A stretch of DNA of 64,000 nucleotides from an uncultured Alphaproteobacteria bacterium. Lineage in GTDB: Bacteria > Pseudomonadota > Alphaproteobacteria > SP197. The notes beneath the pieces were generated by a model. That model worked only from the letters and a program-made list of their open reading frames with translations. It did no database searches and was not told the DNA's origin. The translations under genes were made by a program, and so were the position numbers. The DNA lies in NCBI GenBank assembly GCA_943787175.1, contig CALSLK010000023.1, forward strand, positions 19,869 through 83,868, written 5' to 3'. Shown in pieces: positions 9,068 through 20,297 of this stretch; position 1 is the first letter of the stretch, and each line of letters begins with the position of its first letter.

Positions 9068-9104
9068 AGCGATTTCCCGGATTTTCCTGACGATAATATG
9101 ATGC

Positions 9105-9848
9105 TTAAGTGGTCTCGCGCACAACCCGTGCAAGGGTGACCACGTCAATGTGAGCGGCACCGGCCTTCTTCAGGGCTTTCGCGCAGGCATCCACCGTGGC
9201 GCCGGTGGTCAGAACATCATCGACCACCAGGATGCGGCGGTCGCGCACATCATCCTCCCTGCCCGGCCTGATGATCATGGCGCCACGCAGGTTCTCGATC
9301 CTCTGACGCCGGTTCAGCCCCGCCTGAGGTGGTGTTGCGCGGCGGCGCACCAGAAGTTCCGGCATCGCGGGTTTCCCCAGACGCAGCGCCAGGGCATTGG
9401 CGAGCAGGGCCGACTGATTGTAGCGGCGATGCCACAGACGCCTGCGGTGCAGGGGTACGCAGCAGATGAGATCGATTTCCTGCAGGGCGGGCCCCGCAGC
9501 GCGTTTGAGCCAACGCACGAAGGCGTCCTGATGATGCAGCTTGTCGCTGTGTTTGAAACCCACGATCAGGCGGGCGGCAAGGTCGTTATAGCGCAGGGCC
9601 GCGCGGGCGCGGTTGAAGGCCGGCGGATTGGCGAGGCAACCCCCACAGATTGATTCAGGACCCTCATCATGGCCGAAAGGCAGCCCGCAACTGGCACAGA
9701 CCGGCGCTGATATCTGATCAAGGCTCGACCAGCAGACCGTGCAGAGCGCGCCTGATTCGACGATTTCGCCGCAGCCAAGACAGCGCAGCGGCAGGATCGT
9801 GTCCAGCAAGCGCTTGCCGGTCCAGCGCAGGGGTGCAAACCAAGCCAT
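9105..9848 (-). CDS. comF: ComF-family phosphoribosyltransferase-like protein
   Basis: 247 residues. The N-terminal zinc-binding cluster has four Cys pairs (CLGC at 23-26, CTVC, CASC, CGGC). The C-terminal half is a PRTase-like fold with the PRPP loop ILVVDDVLTTGAT at residues 206-218. In naturally competent bacteria ComF aids DNA uptake across the inner membrane; in most alphaproteobacteria the role is unproven. It lies upstream of grxC and divergent from a methyltransferase gene. Confidence 0.9.
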   Translation of the reverse strand: MAWFAPLRWTGKRLLDTILPLRCLGCGEIVESGALCTVCWSSLDQISAPVCASCGLPFGHDEGPESICGGCLANPPAFNRARAALRYNDLAARLIVGFKHSDKLHHQDAFVRWLKRAAGPALQEIDLICCVPLHRRRLWHRRYNQSALLANALALRLGKPAMPELLVRRRATPPQAGLNRRQRIENLRGAMIIRPGREDDVRDRRILVVDDVLTTGATVDACAKALKKAGAAHIDVVTLARVVRETT

Positions 9849-9929
9849 GCGCCATCCCGCACCGGCGCGCCGCCGGGGTCAAGTCCACCATTGCCGACAA
9901 GGGTTTCACAGGGCACAAGACCGTCCATG

Positions 9930-10811
9930 ATGGAAAGCCCCGCACCGTTTGACCGTCAGGCCCAGCGCCTGCACCGCGATCGCGCCGCACGCACAGCAAG
10001 CGAAAGCAGCGAGTTCCTGTTCCGCGAAGTCGGGGAACGCCTGCTGGATCGCCTTGACGATGTAACCCACAGCTTTCCGCTTGCCCTGGAACTGGGGGCA
10101 CGCGACGGCGCCCTGCGGGCCGGGCTGGAACAACGCAACGGCATCAAGACCCTGATCCAGAGTGAGGTCAGCACGCGATTTCTGGATCGCGCAAAGGGAC
10201 TGCGCCTGGTTGCCGACGAGGAACTGCCGCCGCTTGCAGAGGCATCACTTGATCTTGTGATGTCGAATCTGGCGCTGCACTGGGTCAATGATATTCCAGG
10301 CGCGCTTTCCCAGATCCGCCGCGCGCTGAAACCAGACGGTCTGTTTCTGGCTTCGATCCTGGGTGGTGAGACGTTGTTTGAATTGCGCCAGGTTCTTGCC
10401 GATGCAGAGGTGGCTGTCACCGGTGGCCTGTCGCCACGACTTTCTCCCATGATCGATGTGCGCGATGCCGGCGGTCTGTTGCAGCGTGCCGGATTCGACC
10501 TGCCGGTGGTTGATATCGACCGGATCGACGTCAGCTATCCCGATGCCCTTGCCCTGATGCGCGATCTGCGTGCCATGGGTGAAACCAATGCCGTGGCGGA
10601 GCGCCCACGCGGCATGGCGCGGCGAGACGTCATGCTGTCGGCCGCCGCACTTTACGCGGAGCGGTTCGCGGATTCAGAGGGCAGGATTCCAGCGACCTTT
10701 GATGCCCTGTTCCTGACGGGATGGACACCGCATGCCTCCCAGCAGCAACCCCTGCGCCCGGGCAGCGGCCAGATCAGCCTGAAAGAAGTTCTGGGCGACG
10801 ACGCGACTTAA
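9930..10811 (+). CDS. SAM-dependent methyltransferase, BioC / NDUFAF5-like
   Basis: 293 residues beginning FDRQAQRLHRDRAA, the start typical of alphaproteobacterial relatives of mitochondrial NDUFAF5. The motif LALHWVNDIPGALSQI and the GGLFLASILGGETLFEL-like segment are diagnostic of this BioC/NDUFAF5 group. Homologues methylate pimeloyl-ACP precursors or hydroxylate complex I; neither can be chosen here, since no bio genes are near. ATG at 9927 or 9930. The stop overlaps the convergent mutT stop (shared TTAA, 10808-10811). Confidence 0.85.
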   Translation: MESPAPFDRQAQRLHRDRAARTASESSEFLFREVGERLLDRLDDVTHSFPLALELGARDGALRAGLEQRNGIKTLIQSEVSTRFLDRAKGLRLVADEELPPLAEASLDLVMSNLALHWVNDIPGALSQIRRALKPDGLFLASILGGETLFELRQVLADAEVAVTGGLSPRLSPMIDVRDAGGLLQRAGFDLPVVDIDRIDVSYPDALALMRDLRAMGETNAVAERPRGMARRDVMLSAAALYAERFADSEGRIPATFDALFLTGWTPHASQQQPLRPGSGQISLKEVLGDDAT

Positions 10812-11206
10812 AGAAGATCACAGAGCATGGCGACCAGGGGTGCATCGGCCGGGGGCATGTCATAGGCGCTCATGCGATTGGGGCGGACCCAGGCGAGTTC
10901 CTTGTGTTCCACGGCCGTGACCGTGCCGTTCCAGCGCCGGCAGACAAAAAGCGGCATCAGAAGGTGGAAGTCGTCATAGGCGTGGCTGGCAAAGGTGAAG
11001 GGCGCCAGGCAGGCCTGCGTCACATCGATGGCGAGTTCTTCACGCAACTCCCGGATCAGGGCTGCTTCGGGTGTCTCGCCTGCTTCGACCTTGCCGCCGG
11101 GAAACTCCCAGAGACCGGCCATGGATTTACCTTCGGGACGGCGCGCCAGCAGGACCCGGTCATCGGGGTCGACCAGGGCGCAGGCAACGACCAGAAGCGA
11201 CTTCAT
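10808..11206 (-). CDS. mutT: 8-oxo-dGTP diphosphatase (MutT, Nudix)
   Basis: Nudix hydrolase of 132 residues that removes oxidised nucleotides from the pool. The complete Nudix box GGKVEAGETPEAALIRELREEL lies near residues 39-60. The early segment VVACALVDPDDRVLLARRPEGK and the WEFPG just before the box fit MutT. I use the ATG at 11206 because it overlaps the upstream GNAT stop as ATGA; an ATG at 11215 lies inside that gene. In many relatives mutT sits next to argJ; here it is separated from it by about 4 kb. Confidence 0.92.
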   Translation of the reverse strand: MKSLLVVACALVDPDDRVLLARRPEGKSMAGLWEFPGGKVEAGETPEAALIRELREELAIDVTQACLAPFTFASHAYDDFHLLMPLFVCRRWNGTVTAVEHKELAWVRPNRMSAYDMPPADAPLVAMLCDLL

Positions 11207-11745
11207 GACGACCACTCCCGGCGTGTCAGGCGATAGGCTTCTGCCGTGACGACATGGCCGCGTGGCGGGGCGTAATACCAGGCATTGCCGATGCGGCGCA
11301 GGCCGGCCCTGGTAAGCACATGGCAGGAAGCCCGGTTCTGGACGCTGGCATAGGCGGTGACCTCGTCAGCACCAAGCATCCTGAACGCGTGATCGACCAG
11401 TGCGCGTGAGACCTCCGTGGCGTAGCCCTTCCCCCAGACCCATGGTGCAAACATGTAGCCAACCTCCATGCTGCGCCGATCAAGTGACTGATCAAGCCCG
11501 CCGGTGCCGACCACGCGACCTGTAGCCTTGTCGATCACGGCCCAGTTGCGATCACCACTGTGACGCCAGTCATAGGCCACGGCCTCGGCATAAGCCGTGC
11601 CGCCACCGGAGGGATAGGGGTGGGGAATGGTGGCAGTGTAACGCGCGACCTCCCAGAGGCGTGCGAAGGATTCCAATTCCGGCCCGTGCCGGGGTGCCAG
11701 CGGTTCCAGCCTCATTCTCCGGGTCATCACGATCTGATCGGACAT
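11203..11745 (-). CDS. GNAT acetyltransferase, RimJ/RimL type (first of a tandem pair)
   Basis: 180 residues of the ribosomal-protein-type N-acetyltransferase branch. The acetyl-CoA loop region WGKGYATEVSRALVDHAF and the later TAYASVQNRASCHVLTRAGLRRIG are well formed. It is a sister of the next gene upstream: both share FARLWEVARxTAxIPHPYP near residue 28 and the same C-terminal layout, so a local duplication is likely. It is in one minus-strand run with the nitrilase at 12350-13279 and mutT. Substrate unknown. Confidence 0.85.
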   Translation of the reverse strand: MSDQIVMTRRMRLEPLAPRHGPELESFARLWEVARYTATIPHPYPSGGGTAYAEAVAYDWRHSGDRNWAVIDKATGRVVGTGGLDQSLDRRSMEVGYMFAPWVWGKGYATEVSRALVDHAFRMLGADEVTAYASVQNRASCHVLTRAGLRRIGNAWYYAPPRGHVVTAEAYRLTRREWSS

Positions 11746-11777
11746 GACCGATGGTTCCTTTTGCCGCGCCGACCGGC

Positions 11778-12353
11778 TCAGGCCAGGCGTTCGGTCCAGA
11801 AGATACGGTATGCCTCGCAGAGGATGTCGTTGCCGCGCGCGGGCGCAGGCAGCATCTGTTCACCGATGCGCCGCATGCCTGCTTTGGCAAGGACGCGACA
11901 CGATGCCGGGTTCTCGACCATGGCAAAGGCCTCGATCACATCCAGACGCAGGGTCCCGAATCCGAAGTTGATGAGGGCACGCGCCGCTTCCGTGGCAAAG
12001 CCGTGGCCCCAGGCCCAAGGCGCAAAGGCATAGCCAAGCTCACCGTTGCGACGGTCCGGCGACAGGGTGATATCGACGACGCCGATGACGTCTTCTTCGT
12101 AATGGACCGCAAAGACCCAACCGCCACCGCTGCGCCGTTGTTCGACGGACTGCTTGGCAAAGTTGTCTGCGCAGCCCGGCGGATAGGGGTGGGGAATGTT
12201 GGCGGTGAACCGTGCGACTTCCCACAGCCGCGCAAACCGGGTCAGCGACCGCGCATGGGCAAGTGCGAGAGGCTCCAGGATCAGGCGTTCGGTCGTGATG
12301 GACCGGGGTTCATCCACCCGGGTCGCCGTTGCCTGGGGTTTGGCCGCAATCAA
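11778..12353 (-). CDS. GNAT acetyltransferase, RimJ/RimL type (second of a tandem pair)
   Basis: 191 residues. SITTERLILEPLALAHA is the typical N terminus, followed by the FARLWEVARFTANIPHPYP block shared with the neighbour, and the acetyl-CoA segment WGHGFATEAARALINFGF. VENPASCRVLAKAGMRRIG marks the C-terminal helix of the fold. The start overlaps the stop of the nitrilase-fold gene by 4 bases (ATGA, 12350-12353), so it belongs to the same transcript. It differs enough from its sister that the substrates may have diverged. Confidence 0.85.
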   Translation of the reverse strand: MIAAKPQATATRVDEPRSITTERLILEPLALAHARSLTRFARLWEVARFTANIPHPYPPGCADNFAKQSVEQRRSGGGWVFAVHYEEDVIGVVDITLSPDRRNGELGYAFAPWAWGHGFATEAARALINFGFGTLRLDVIEAFAMVENPASCRVLAKAGMRRIGEQMLPAPARGNDILCEAYRIFWTERLA

Positions 12354-13279
12354 CCGTCGGTTCCGCTGTGGCGGGTTGCATCGAAGGCAATGATCTCTGG
12401 TTCCTGCATACGCCCGGTGGCCACATCGCGTTGCACGGGCATGCGCAGTTCACCCAGAGCAGTCATCTCCTGGGGCACGTCGCGGCCTGCCTGATAGGCG
12501 GGGAAGACGACCTTGCTGTCGCGGAAACTTTTCATGGCCTGGGCCAGACCGTGCATGCCCAGATTGCGCGTGCGACGCACACGCTCCAGATCGATCATGA
12601 ACGGGAAGACCTCTTCGGCCTCGCCGGCTTCGTGGATCAACTCGCCTTCGGGTGCATAGACCACCGAGCGACCGTTGCCGAACGGGCCCTTGGCGCCGTT
12701 CACGTCGATGAAGTAACACTGGTTGATGGCGGCATTGGCGCGGCTGATGGCAGTTTCGACATCGCGATCGATGGTGCCTGTGGCCGTCACCTGGATGATG
12801 ACTTCGGCACCTTGCCAGCACATCTGGCGCTGCACTTCGGGGAACCACTTGTCGTAGCAGATCGCCAGTCCGAAGCGACCGACTTCGGGCACATCAAAAA
12901 CGCAGACTTCTTCGCCCGGCGTCACGAACCCTTCGTAGGGATAGAACGGGAAGAGCTTGCGGTAGCGCGTCACGACCTCGCCCGTGGGGGCAATGACGAT
13001 GGCAGTGTTGTGATAGGCCTCACCGGCGCGCTCCATGAACGAGCCGGGGATCAACCAAATACCCAGTTCACGGGCAAGATCACGGTAACGGTCTTCTGCG
13101 GGTCCCGGCAGTTCGACCGCAAGATCCTGACGAAAGCCGACCGGAGCAGCTTCTCCAACCACGACCATCTGGACCCAGGGAAAAGCAAAAACGGTGCTGC
13201 GCACGTGACTTTCGATTTCGTCGCCGTTGTCATCGTTTCGGATGTGCATCTGCACGCCCGCGATGGCGAAGTTGGACAT
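12350..13279 (-). CDS. Nitrilase-superfamily carbon-nitrogen hydrolase
   Basis: 309 residues with the catalytic triad Glu in VVVGEAAP, Lys in RYRKLFPFYPYEG and Cys in ICYDKWFPEV. The KLFPFYPYEG and ICYDKWFPE segments resemble the aliphatic amidase / formamidase branch more than Nit1/Nit2. No signal peptide. It heads a minus-strand run with two GNATs and mutT, linked by 4-base overlaps at 12350 and 11203. It is clearly different from the other nitrilase-fold gene at 7959-8807, so the two are not recent duplicates. Substrate unknown. Confidence 0.82.
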   Translation of the reverse strand: MSNFAIAGVQMHIRNDDNGDEIESHVRSTVFAFPWVQMVVVGEAAPVGFRQDLAVELPGPAEDRYRDLARELGIWLIPGSFMERAGEAYHNTAIVIAPTGEVVTRYRKLFPFYPYEGFVTPGEEVCVFDVPEVGRFGLAICYDKWFPEVQRQMCWQGAEVIIQVTATGTIDRDVETAISRANAAINQCYFIDVNGAKGPFGNGRSVVYAPEGELIHEAGEAEEVFPFMIDLERVRRTRNLGMHGLAQAMKSFRDSKVVFPAYQAGRDVPQEMTALGELRMPVQRDVATGRMQEPEIIAFDATRHSGTDG

Positions 13280-13356
13280 GGAGTCTCCTGTGTGCGCAAG
13301 AACGCGGACATGCTAGAGCGCTGCCGTTGAAATTCAATCACTAGAAAGAAAAACGG

Positions 13357-14730
13357 GTGGAATCACGACATCTGGTAGGTCGAGCCCTGAATCGCGAGGA
13401 GCTGCGCGCGCTGGCCAGACTCGGCGTACCGCTGGCCGGAGCCAGTCTTGCCGAGATGGGCATGGCGTTGACCGACATGGCCGTGGTCGGCCGCCTGGGT
13501 GGCCTGGAACTGGCCGCCGTGGGTCTGGCCGGCGGCATTGCCTTTGACATGCTTGCCATCCTGCTGGGCATTCTCACCATCGTTGGCGTTCTGGTCGCCG
13601 AAGCGATCGGGGCCGGACGTCATGACCGTGTCGGCGCCATTGTCGGTCAGGCCCTGCGCATCGCCCTTGGCCTTTCCGTCCTGATGATTGCCTTTGCCCT
13701 GGCGCTGCCGGTGTTGCTCACCTGGACGCCCCAGGATGCCGGCATCGTTCCCCTGGCACAGGCCTATCTGCATGCTCTGGTCTGGGCGTTTCCCCTGGCC
13801 ATGATCTATGGCGTGCTGGTCGATACCGCGACGGCACTGGAGCGCACACGCACGGTCTTTCTGGTCTCGGTCGGCGCGGTCCTCCTGAATGCGCCGTTGA
13901 GCTGGCTCTTTGTGTTCGGGCTTGAAGAAGGCGCTGGGCTTGGTGTGGCCGGAGCCGGTTATGCCACGAGCCTGGTGCACCTGATCATGGTCGCGGCCCT
14001 CTTCTGGGCACTTCTGGCGGATCGTTCCACCAGACAGGTTCTGGACCCACGCGCGTTCCTGCGGCGTGACCGGCAAGCCCGGAGCGACATCACGCGGCTG
14101 GGTCTGCCGGTTGCCGGAATGACTGTTGTGGAATCGGGCATGTTCTCGGTTATCACCATCCTCATGGGCGGTTTCGGTGCTCCGGTGCTTGCGGCCCATC
14201 GCATCCTCACCGGCTTTGCCGACATCGCCACCACCGTTGCCTTTGCCCTGGGCGATGCCGCGACCATCCGCGTTGCCCGTGCGTTGGGTGCCGGGGACAT
14301 GAACCGCGCCCGCCGTTCGGGCCATCTGGCCATAATCAGCGGAGGCCTGCTGCTGGCAGCGCTTGCTCTGCTCTGCCTTCTGAACCCCGACGCCATTGCC
14401 TGGATCTTTCTGGGATCACGGGATGCAGACAACGCCGCGGTCTATGGCTGGGTCGAAGCCTTGAGCGGGATCGGCGTGATCTATGTGCTGGTGAGTGGCC
14501 TGCAAATTCTTGCCGAACATGCCCTGCGCGGCCTGAAAGACACGTTTGTTCCCATGATCCAGCAGACCATCGGCCTCTGGGGCGTTGGCCTGGCGGGCGG
14601 AGTTATCGCCGCCTACGCACTGGATCTGGGTGCCATGGGTCTTTGGTATGGCATGGCGGCAGGTTCCGGGATTACGGCAGTGCTGTTCGTCCTGCGGTTC
14701 CGGCGGTTGACGCGCAGCGAGGCGCTTTAG
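13357..14730 (+). CDS. MATE-family multidrug/Na+ (or H+) antiporter
   Basis: 457-residue inner membrane exporter with 12 predicted helices in two repeats. The N-terminal repeat has LAGASLAEMGMALTDMAVVGRLGG and the second has PVAGMTVVESGMFSVITILMGGFG, the expected internal similarity of MATE proteins. GTG start at 13357; no ATG gives a better N terminus. Its stop codon TAG (14728-14730) coincides with the first bases of palindromic element B. Substrate unknown; NorM-like. Confidence 0.88.
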   Translation: MESRHLVGRALNREELRALARLGVPLAGASLAEMGMALTDMAVVGRLGGLELAAVGLAGGIAFDMLAILLGILTIVGVLVAEAIGAGRHDRVGAIVGQALRIALGLSVLMIAFALALPVLLTWTPQDAGIVPLAQAYLHALVWAFPLAMIYGVLVDTATALERTRTVFLVSVGAVLLNAPLSWLFVFGLEEGAGLGVAGAGYATSLVHLIMVAALFWALLADRSTRQVLDPRAFLRRDRQARSDITRLGLPVAGMTVVESGMFSVITILMGGFGAPVLAAHRILTGFADIATTVAFALGDAATIRVARALGAGDMNRARRSGHLAIISGGLLLAALALLCLLNPDAIAWIFLGSRDADNAAVYGWVEALSGIGVIYVLVSGLQILAEHALRGLKDTFVPMIQQTIGLWGVGLAGGVIAAYALDLGAMGLWYGMAAGSGITAVLFVLRFRRLTRSEAL

Positions 14731-14866
14731 AGCATATCCTGTTTTGATCGAATCGCTTTGCGATACGATCAGGGCAGGTGAAGATGCTCTAACTCTATGA
14801 TGTAGAACGGATTCACATGTTTACACGGAAGCACAACGTGCTTCCGTGTAAACATGATCCGGTCTA
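14728..14866. repeat. Bipartite palindromic element, copy B
   Basis: Left part: outer arms AGAGCAT (14729-14735) and ATGCTCT (14784-14790) enclosing TGATCG-ATCG / CGAT-CGATCA. Spacer: TAACTCTATGATG. Right part: outer arms TAGAACGGAT / ATCCGGTCTA around a perfect 19-bp stem, 14816-14834 with 14838-14856, loop AAC. The left end forms the stop codon of the MATE gene and the right end forms the stop codon of argJ, so the element exactly fills the convergent gap. It probably acts as a bidirectional terminator (inference). Confidence 0.8.
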
Positions 14867-16111
14867 GCTGCGGTAATCGGCGTTGATGTCGATGTAACCG
14901 TGGGTGAGATCGCAGGTCCAAACCGTGGCCTTGCCGCGCCCCACGCCGACATCGACATGGATCGCGACGTTCTGCCCGGCCATGTGTTTGGCCACAGGTG
15001 TCTCGTCATAACCCGCAGGAGGTGCGCCGTTGATCGCGACGGGATGACCGCCGACCGAGATGTTGAGGCTGGTTTCGGCAATGTCCTGGCCGGATTTGCC
15101 CACGGCCATGACGATGCGGCCCCAGTTGGCATCACCGCCCGCAATCGCGGTCTTCACCAGGGGCGAATTCGCAATTGAAAGGCCGATGGTGCGTGCGGCC
15201 CTGGTCGACTTTGCACCAGAGACGGCGATCTCGATGAATTTCTGGGCGCCTTCACCGTCGCGGATGACCTGGTGGGCCAGATCAAGGCAGAGCGCGTCGA
15301 GCGCCTGGCGGAACTTGCGCAAAGCCGGATCACCAACTTTGGCAATGGCTGGGTGTTTGGCCTGTCCGGTAGCGAAGAGTTGGAGGGTGTCGCTGGTCGA
15401 GGTATCGCTGTCGACGGTGATGGAATTGAACGAGGCATCGGCTGCCACCTTCAGGAGCGACTGAAGGACGCCGGCGGGAAGTTTCGCATCGGTAAAAACA
15501 TAAGCCAGCATGGTCGCCATGTCGGGTGCGATCATGCCCGAACCCTTGGCGATACCGGAAATCGTGACCGGCTTGCCACCGATTTCGGTCGTCACGGACG
15601 CACCCTTGGGGAAGGTGTCGGTGGTCATGATCGCCACGGCGGCATCATGCCAAGGCGCTGCTTTCAGGCTTTTGTAAACCCGGGGCAGGACCTTCACGAC
15701 CTTTTCGACGGGAAGGTTTTCGCCGATGACGCCTGTCGAGGCGACATAGACGTCACCGGCGCGGCAACCCACCAGACCAGCCACGCCTTTGGCAGCGGTG
15801 ACCACGGCATTATCACCGGCCTTGCCGGTATAGACGTTGGCGTTGCCGGAATTAACGATCAGCGCGCGCGCCTTGCCCTTGGACAGATGCTTGCGGCACC
15901 AGCGTACCGGGGCGCCGGCCGTGCTCGATTTCGTGAAGACGCCGGCAACACTCGCCGGGCGGTCAAACACCGCCAGCATCAGATCAAGCTTGGTGCTGGA
16001 AGCCTTGATCCCCGCATGCCCGGTAGCCAGGCGCAGGCCTGAAACCGGCAGCATGTCGGGGAACCGTGCGGGCGCCAGAGGGGACACGACAGTCTTGGGA
16101 GCCTTGGACAT
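14864..16111 (-). CDS. argJ: Bifunctional ornithine acetyltransferase / N-acetylglutamate synthase
   Basis: 415 residues. ArgJ is made as one chain that cuts itself before a threonine; the motif KGSGMIAPDMATML is present and Thr200 would be the new N-terminal nucleophile. It transfers acetyl groups from N-acetylornithine to glutamate in arginine synthesis and in many bacteria also makes acetylglutamate from acetyl-CoA. It ends with the family tail DINADYRS. It follows the peptidyl-prolyl isomerase gene by 8 bases, an order conserved in many alphaproteobacteria. The stop is the last three bases of element B. Confidence 0.96.
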   Translation of the reverse strand: MSKAPKTVVSPLAPARFPDMLPVSGLRLATGHAGIKASSTKLDLMLAVFDRPASVAGVFTKSSTAGAPVRWCRKHLSKGKARALIVNSGNANVYTGKAGDNAVVTAAKGVAGLVGCRAGDVYVASTGVIGENLPVEKVVKVLPRVYKSLKAAPWHDAAVAIMTTDTFPKGASVTTEIGGKPVTISGIAKGSGMIAPDMATMLAYVFTDAKLPAGVLQSLLKVAADASFNSITVDSDTSTSDTLQLFATGQAKHPAIAKVGDPALRKFRQALDALCLDLAHQVIRDGEGAQKFIEIAVSGAKSTRAARTIGLSIANSPLVKTAIAGGDANWGRIVMAVGKSGQDIAETSLNISVGGHPVAINGAPPAGYDETPVAKHMAGQNVAIHVDVGVGRGKATVWTCDLTHGYIDINADYRS

Positions 16112-16119
16112 CGTTGCGC

Positions 16120-16956
16120 CTATTGCGAAGCTGGAACCGGCTCCATGATCTCGATTTCGGCATCGGCACGCAAGCTGTCGATTTCGGCCAGGATGGCATC
16201 GCGAGCCAAGGTATCACGCAGTTCGACCTCGATGTCCTGCAGGGTCGGTGCGTCCAGCCCCGAACGTTCCTCCATCTTGATGACGTGCCAACCAAAGGGC
16301 GATTCAACGGGCCCCGAGATTTCGCCTGGCTGGAGCGCATAGGCGCCATCGGCAAACTCCTGCACCATATCGCCATAACGGAACCAGCCGAGGTCGCCCC
16401 CTTCAACGCCAGACGGGCCGGTGGAAAGCTCCTTGGCAAGTTCAGCAAAATCTTCACCGTCGGCAGCGCGGGCAGCAACAGCCTCAGCCTCTTCCTTGCT
16501 GGCCACCAGGATGTGACGCGCACGGACCTCGTCACCCAGGCCGGTTGCCTGATATTCCACCAGCCAGTTCTCATAAGCAGCCTGCACGGCTTCGTCGGTG
16601 AGTTCCTCGTCGACGCGTGTCTGCATGTACATCTGCTGGAGCACCTCTTCCTCGATCATCGCCATTTCCTGGAGATAAGCTTCCGAGGAATCGAGTTCGG
16701 ATTCCCGTGCTGCTTCAGCGATCAGCTTGCGGTTGATGATCTGCTCGAGGATCGGCTCCCAGATATACTCCATGGGAACGTCCTGATATTCAGCACCCAG
16801 GGCGATGATCGCGGTGACAACGTCATCACGCGTAATCTCTTCGCCATTGACCGTGGCAACGACGGCCGAGCCGGTATCGACGTCATCCTGGGCATTGGCC
16901 ATGGTGGGTGCCCATGCCATGAAGGCCATAAACGCAGCAGCCAGAACGAATTTCAT
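16120..16956 (-). CDS. Periplasmic parvulin-type peptidyl-prolyl isomerase (SurA/PrsA-like)
   Basis: About 278 residues. A Sec signal peptide is visible (MKFVLAAAFMAFMAWAPTMANAQ), then an N-terminal SurA-like helical chaperone region, and a parvulin domain from about residue 135 (VRARHILVASKEEAEAVAA, GGDLGWFRYGDMVQEFADGAY, PFGWHVIKMEER). Probably a periplasmic folding factor for exported proteins. The ATG at 16956 is preceded by GGAGAAA; an upstream in-frame start would destroy the signal peptide. Divergent from secA and followed by argJ. Being beside the export motor fits a joint role in protein export. Confidence 0.9.
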   Translation of the reverse strand: MKFVLAAAFMAFMAWAPTMANAQDDVDTGSAVVATVNGEEITRDDVVTAIIALGAEYQDVPMEYIWEPILEQIINRKLIAEAARESELDSSEAYLQEMAMIEEEVLQQMYMQTRVDEELTDEAVQAAYENWLVEYQATGLGDEVRARHILVASKEEAEAVAARAADGEDFAELAKELSTGPSGVEGGDLGWFRYGDMVQEFADGAYALQPGEISGPVESPFGWHVIKMEERSGLDAPTLQDIEVELRDTLARDAILAEIDSLRADAEIEIMEPVPASQ

Positions 16957-17111
16957 GCATTTTCTCCGGGATTCACGACGGGATTGCGAGCGTCGGCATC
17001 GTGCCGCGCAGAGCCAACAAATCAGGCAACGCGCTACAGACCACATCGTTCCCATACCGGCAAGCTGATGATCATCACGATCTGCCAATTGTGACAGCTA
17101 TGTGTGCGCCG

Positions 17112-17140
17112 TTGACACCGCACCGGCTGGACCCTATCTG
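17112..17140 (+). promoter_or_regulatory. Sigma-70-type promoter of secA
   Basis: TTGACA at 17112-17117, 17-base spacer, TATCTG at 17135-17140. A transcript would start near 17147, giving a leader of about 44 bases before the ATG at 17191. The match and exact spacing make this the best promoter in this intergenic region. Confidence 0.6.
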
Positions 17141-17190
17141 TCGGTTAACACCTGCGCCCCTTTGATGGGCGGAAAACGGAAGAAATTCAT

Positions 17191-19962
<2,772 letters not shown>

Positions 19963-19970
19963 GGTTGTTG

Positions 19971-20286
19971 GGCTTCAGGCGTGCGCTCCGCTTTGTCTTT
20001 GTTCCCTCAGACGCCGGGCGCGTGCTCCGCACGCTTGGCTTACGCGCCTAGCGGCGCGCCGGTGCAGTCGCACCGGTCGGCGGCCGCTTCGCTCTCGTCG
20101 CCGAATGCTTGCTCACCTGCGGTGCAGGGCGCGCCTTACAAACAGCTCAGGTGGCGCGTGAGACAATCAGCTCAAGTGGTGCGTTCATGGGGAGGCCCCC
20201 TTGGGCCGACGGGGAGCGACTGCGACCCCGCCGCGCATGCGGCGTAAGCCAAACGAGCGGAGTGAGCGCCGGCGAGTGAGGCTAGA
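19971..20286. repeat. Large palindromic intergenic element, copy R1
   Basis: About 315 bases between the convergent secA and accA genes. Both ends carry related inverted segments (TTGGCTTACG... near 20032 and ...CGTAAGCCAA near 20240), with internal palindrome CCGGTGC-AGTC-GCACCGG-like bases near 20060 and GGAGGCCCCCTTGGGCC near 20192. It is clearly homologous, in opposite orientation, to 58247-58591, and its left part to 62766-62872. Open frames that cross it are not protein-like. Confidence 0.75.
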
Positions 20287-20297
20287 AGTAAAAAACC

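Noticed and set aside
13311..13351. TAGAGCGCTGCC fragment before the MATE gene that recalls the palindromic elements
   Set aside because: Only TAGAGC is shared with copies A-C, and there is no spacer or second arm; perhaps a degenerate half of another repeat family, but not supportable.
13363..14325. 320-codon open frame antisense to the MATE gene
   Set aside because: Highly polar low-information translation opposite a clear membrane protein.
19981..20247. Short open frame across repeat R1
   Set aside because: It follows the palindromic repeat, has no homology pattern, and the matching frames in R2 and R3 are not conserved as protein.
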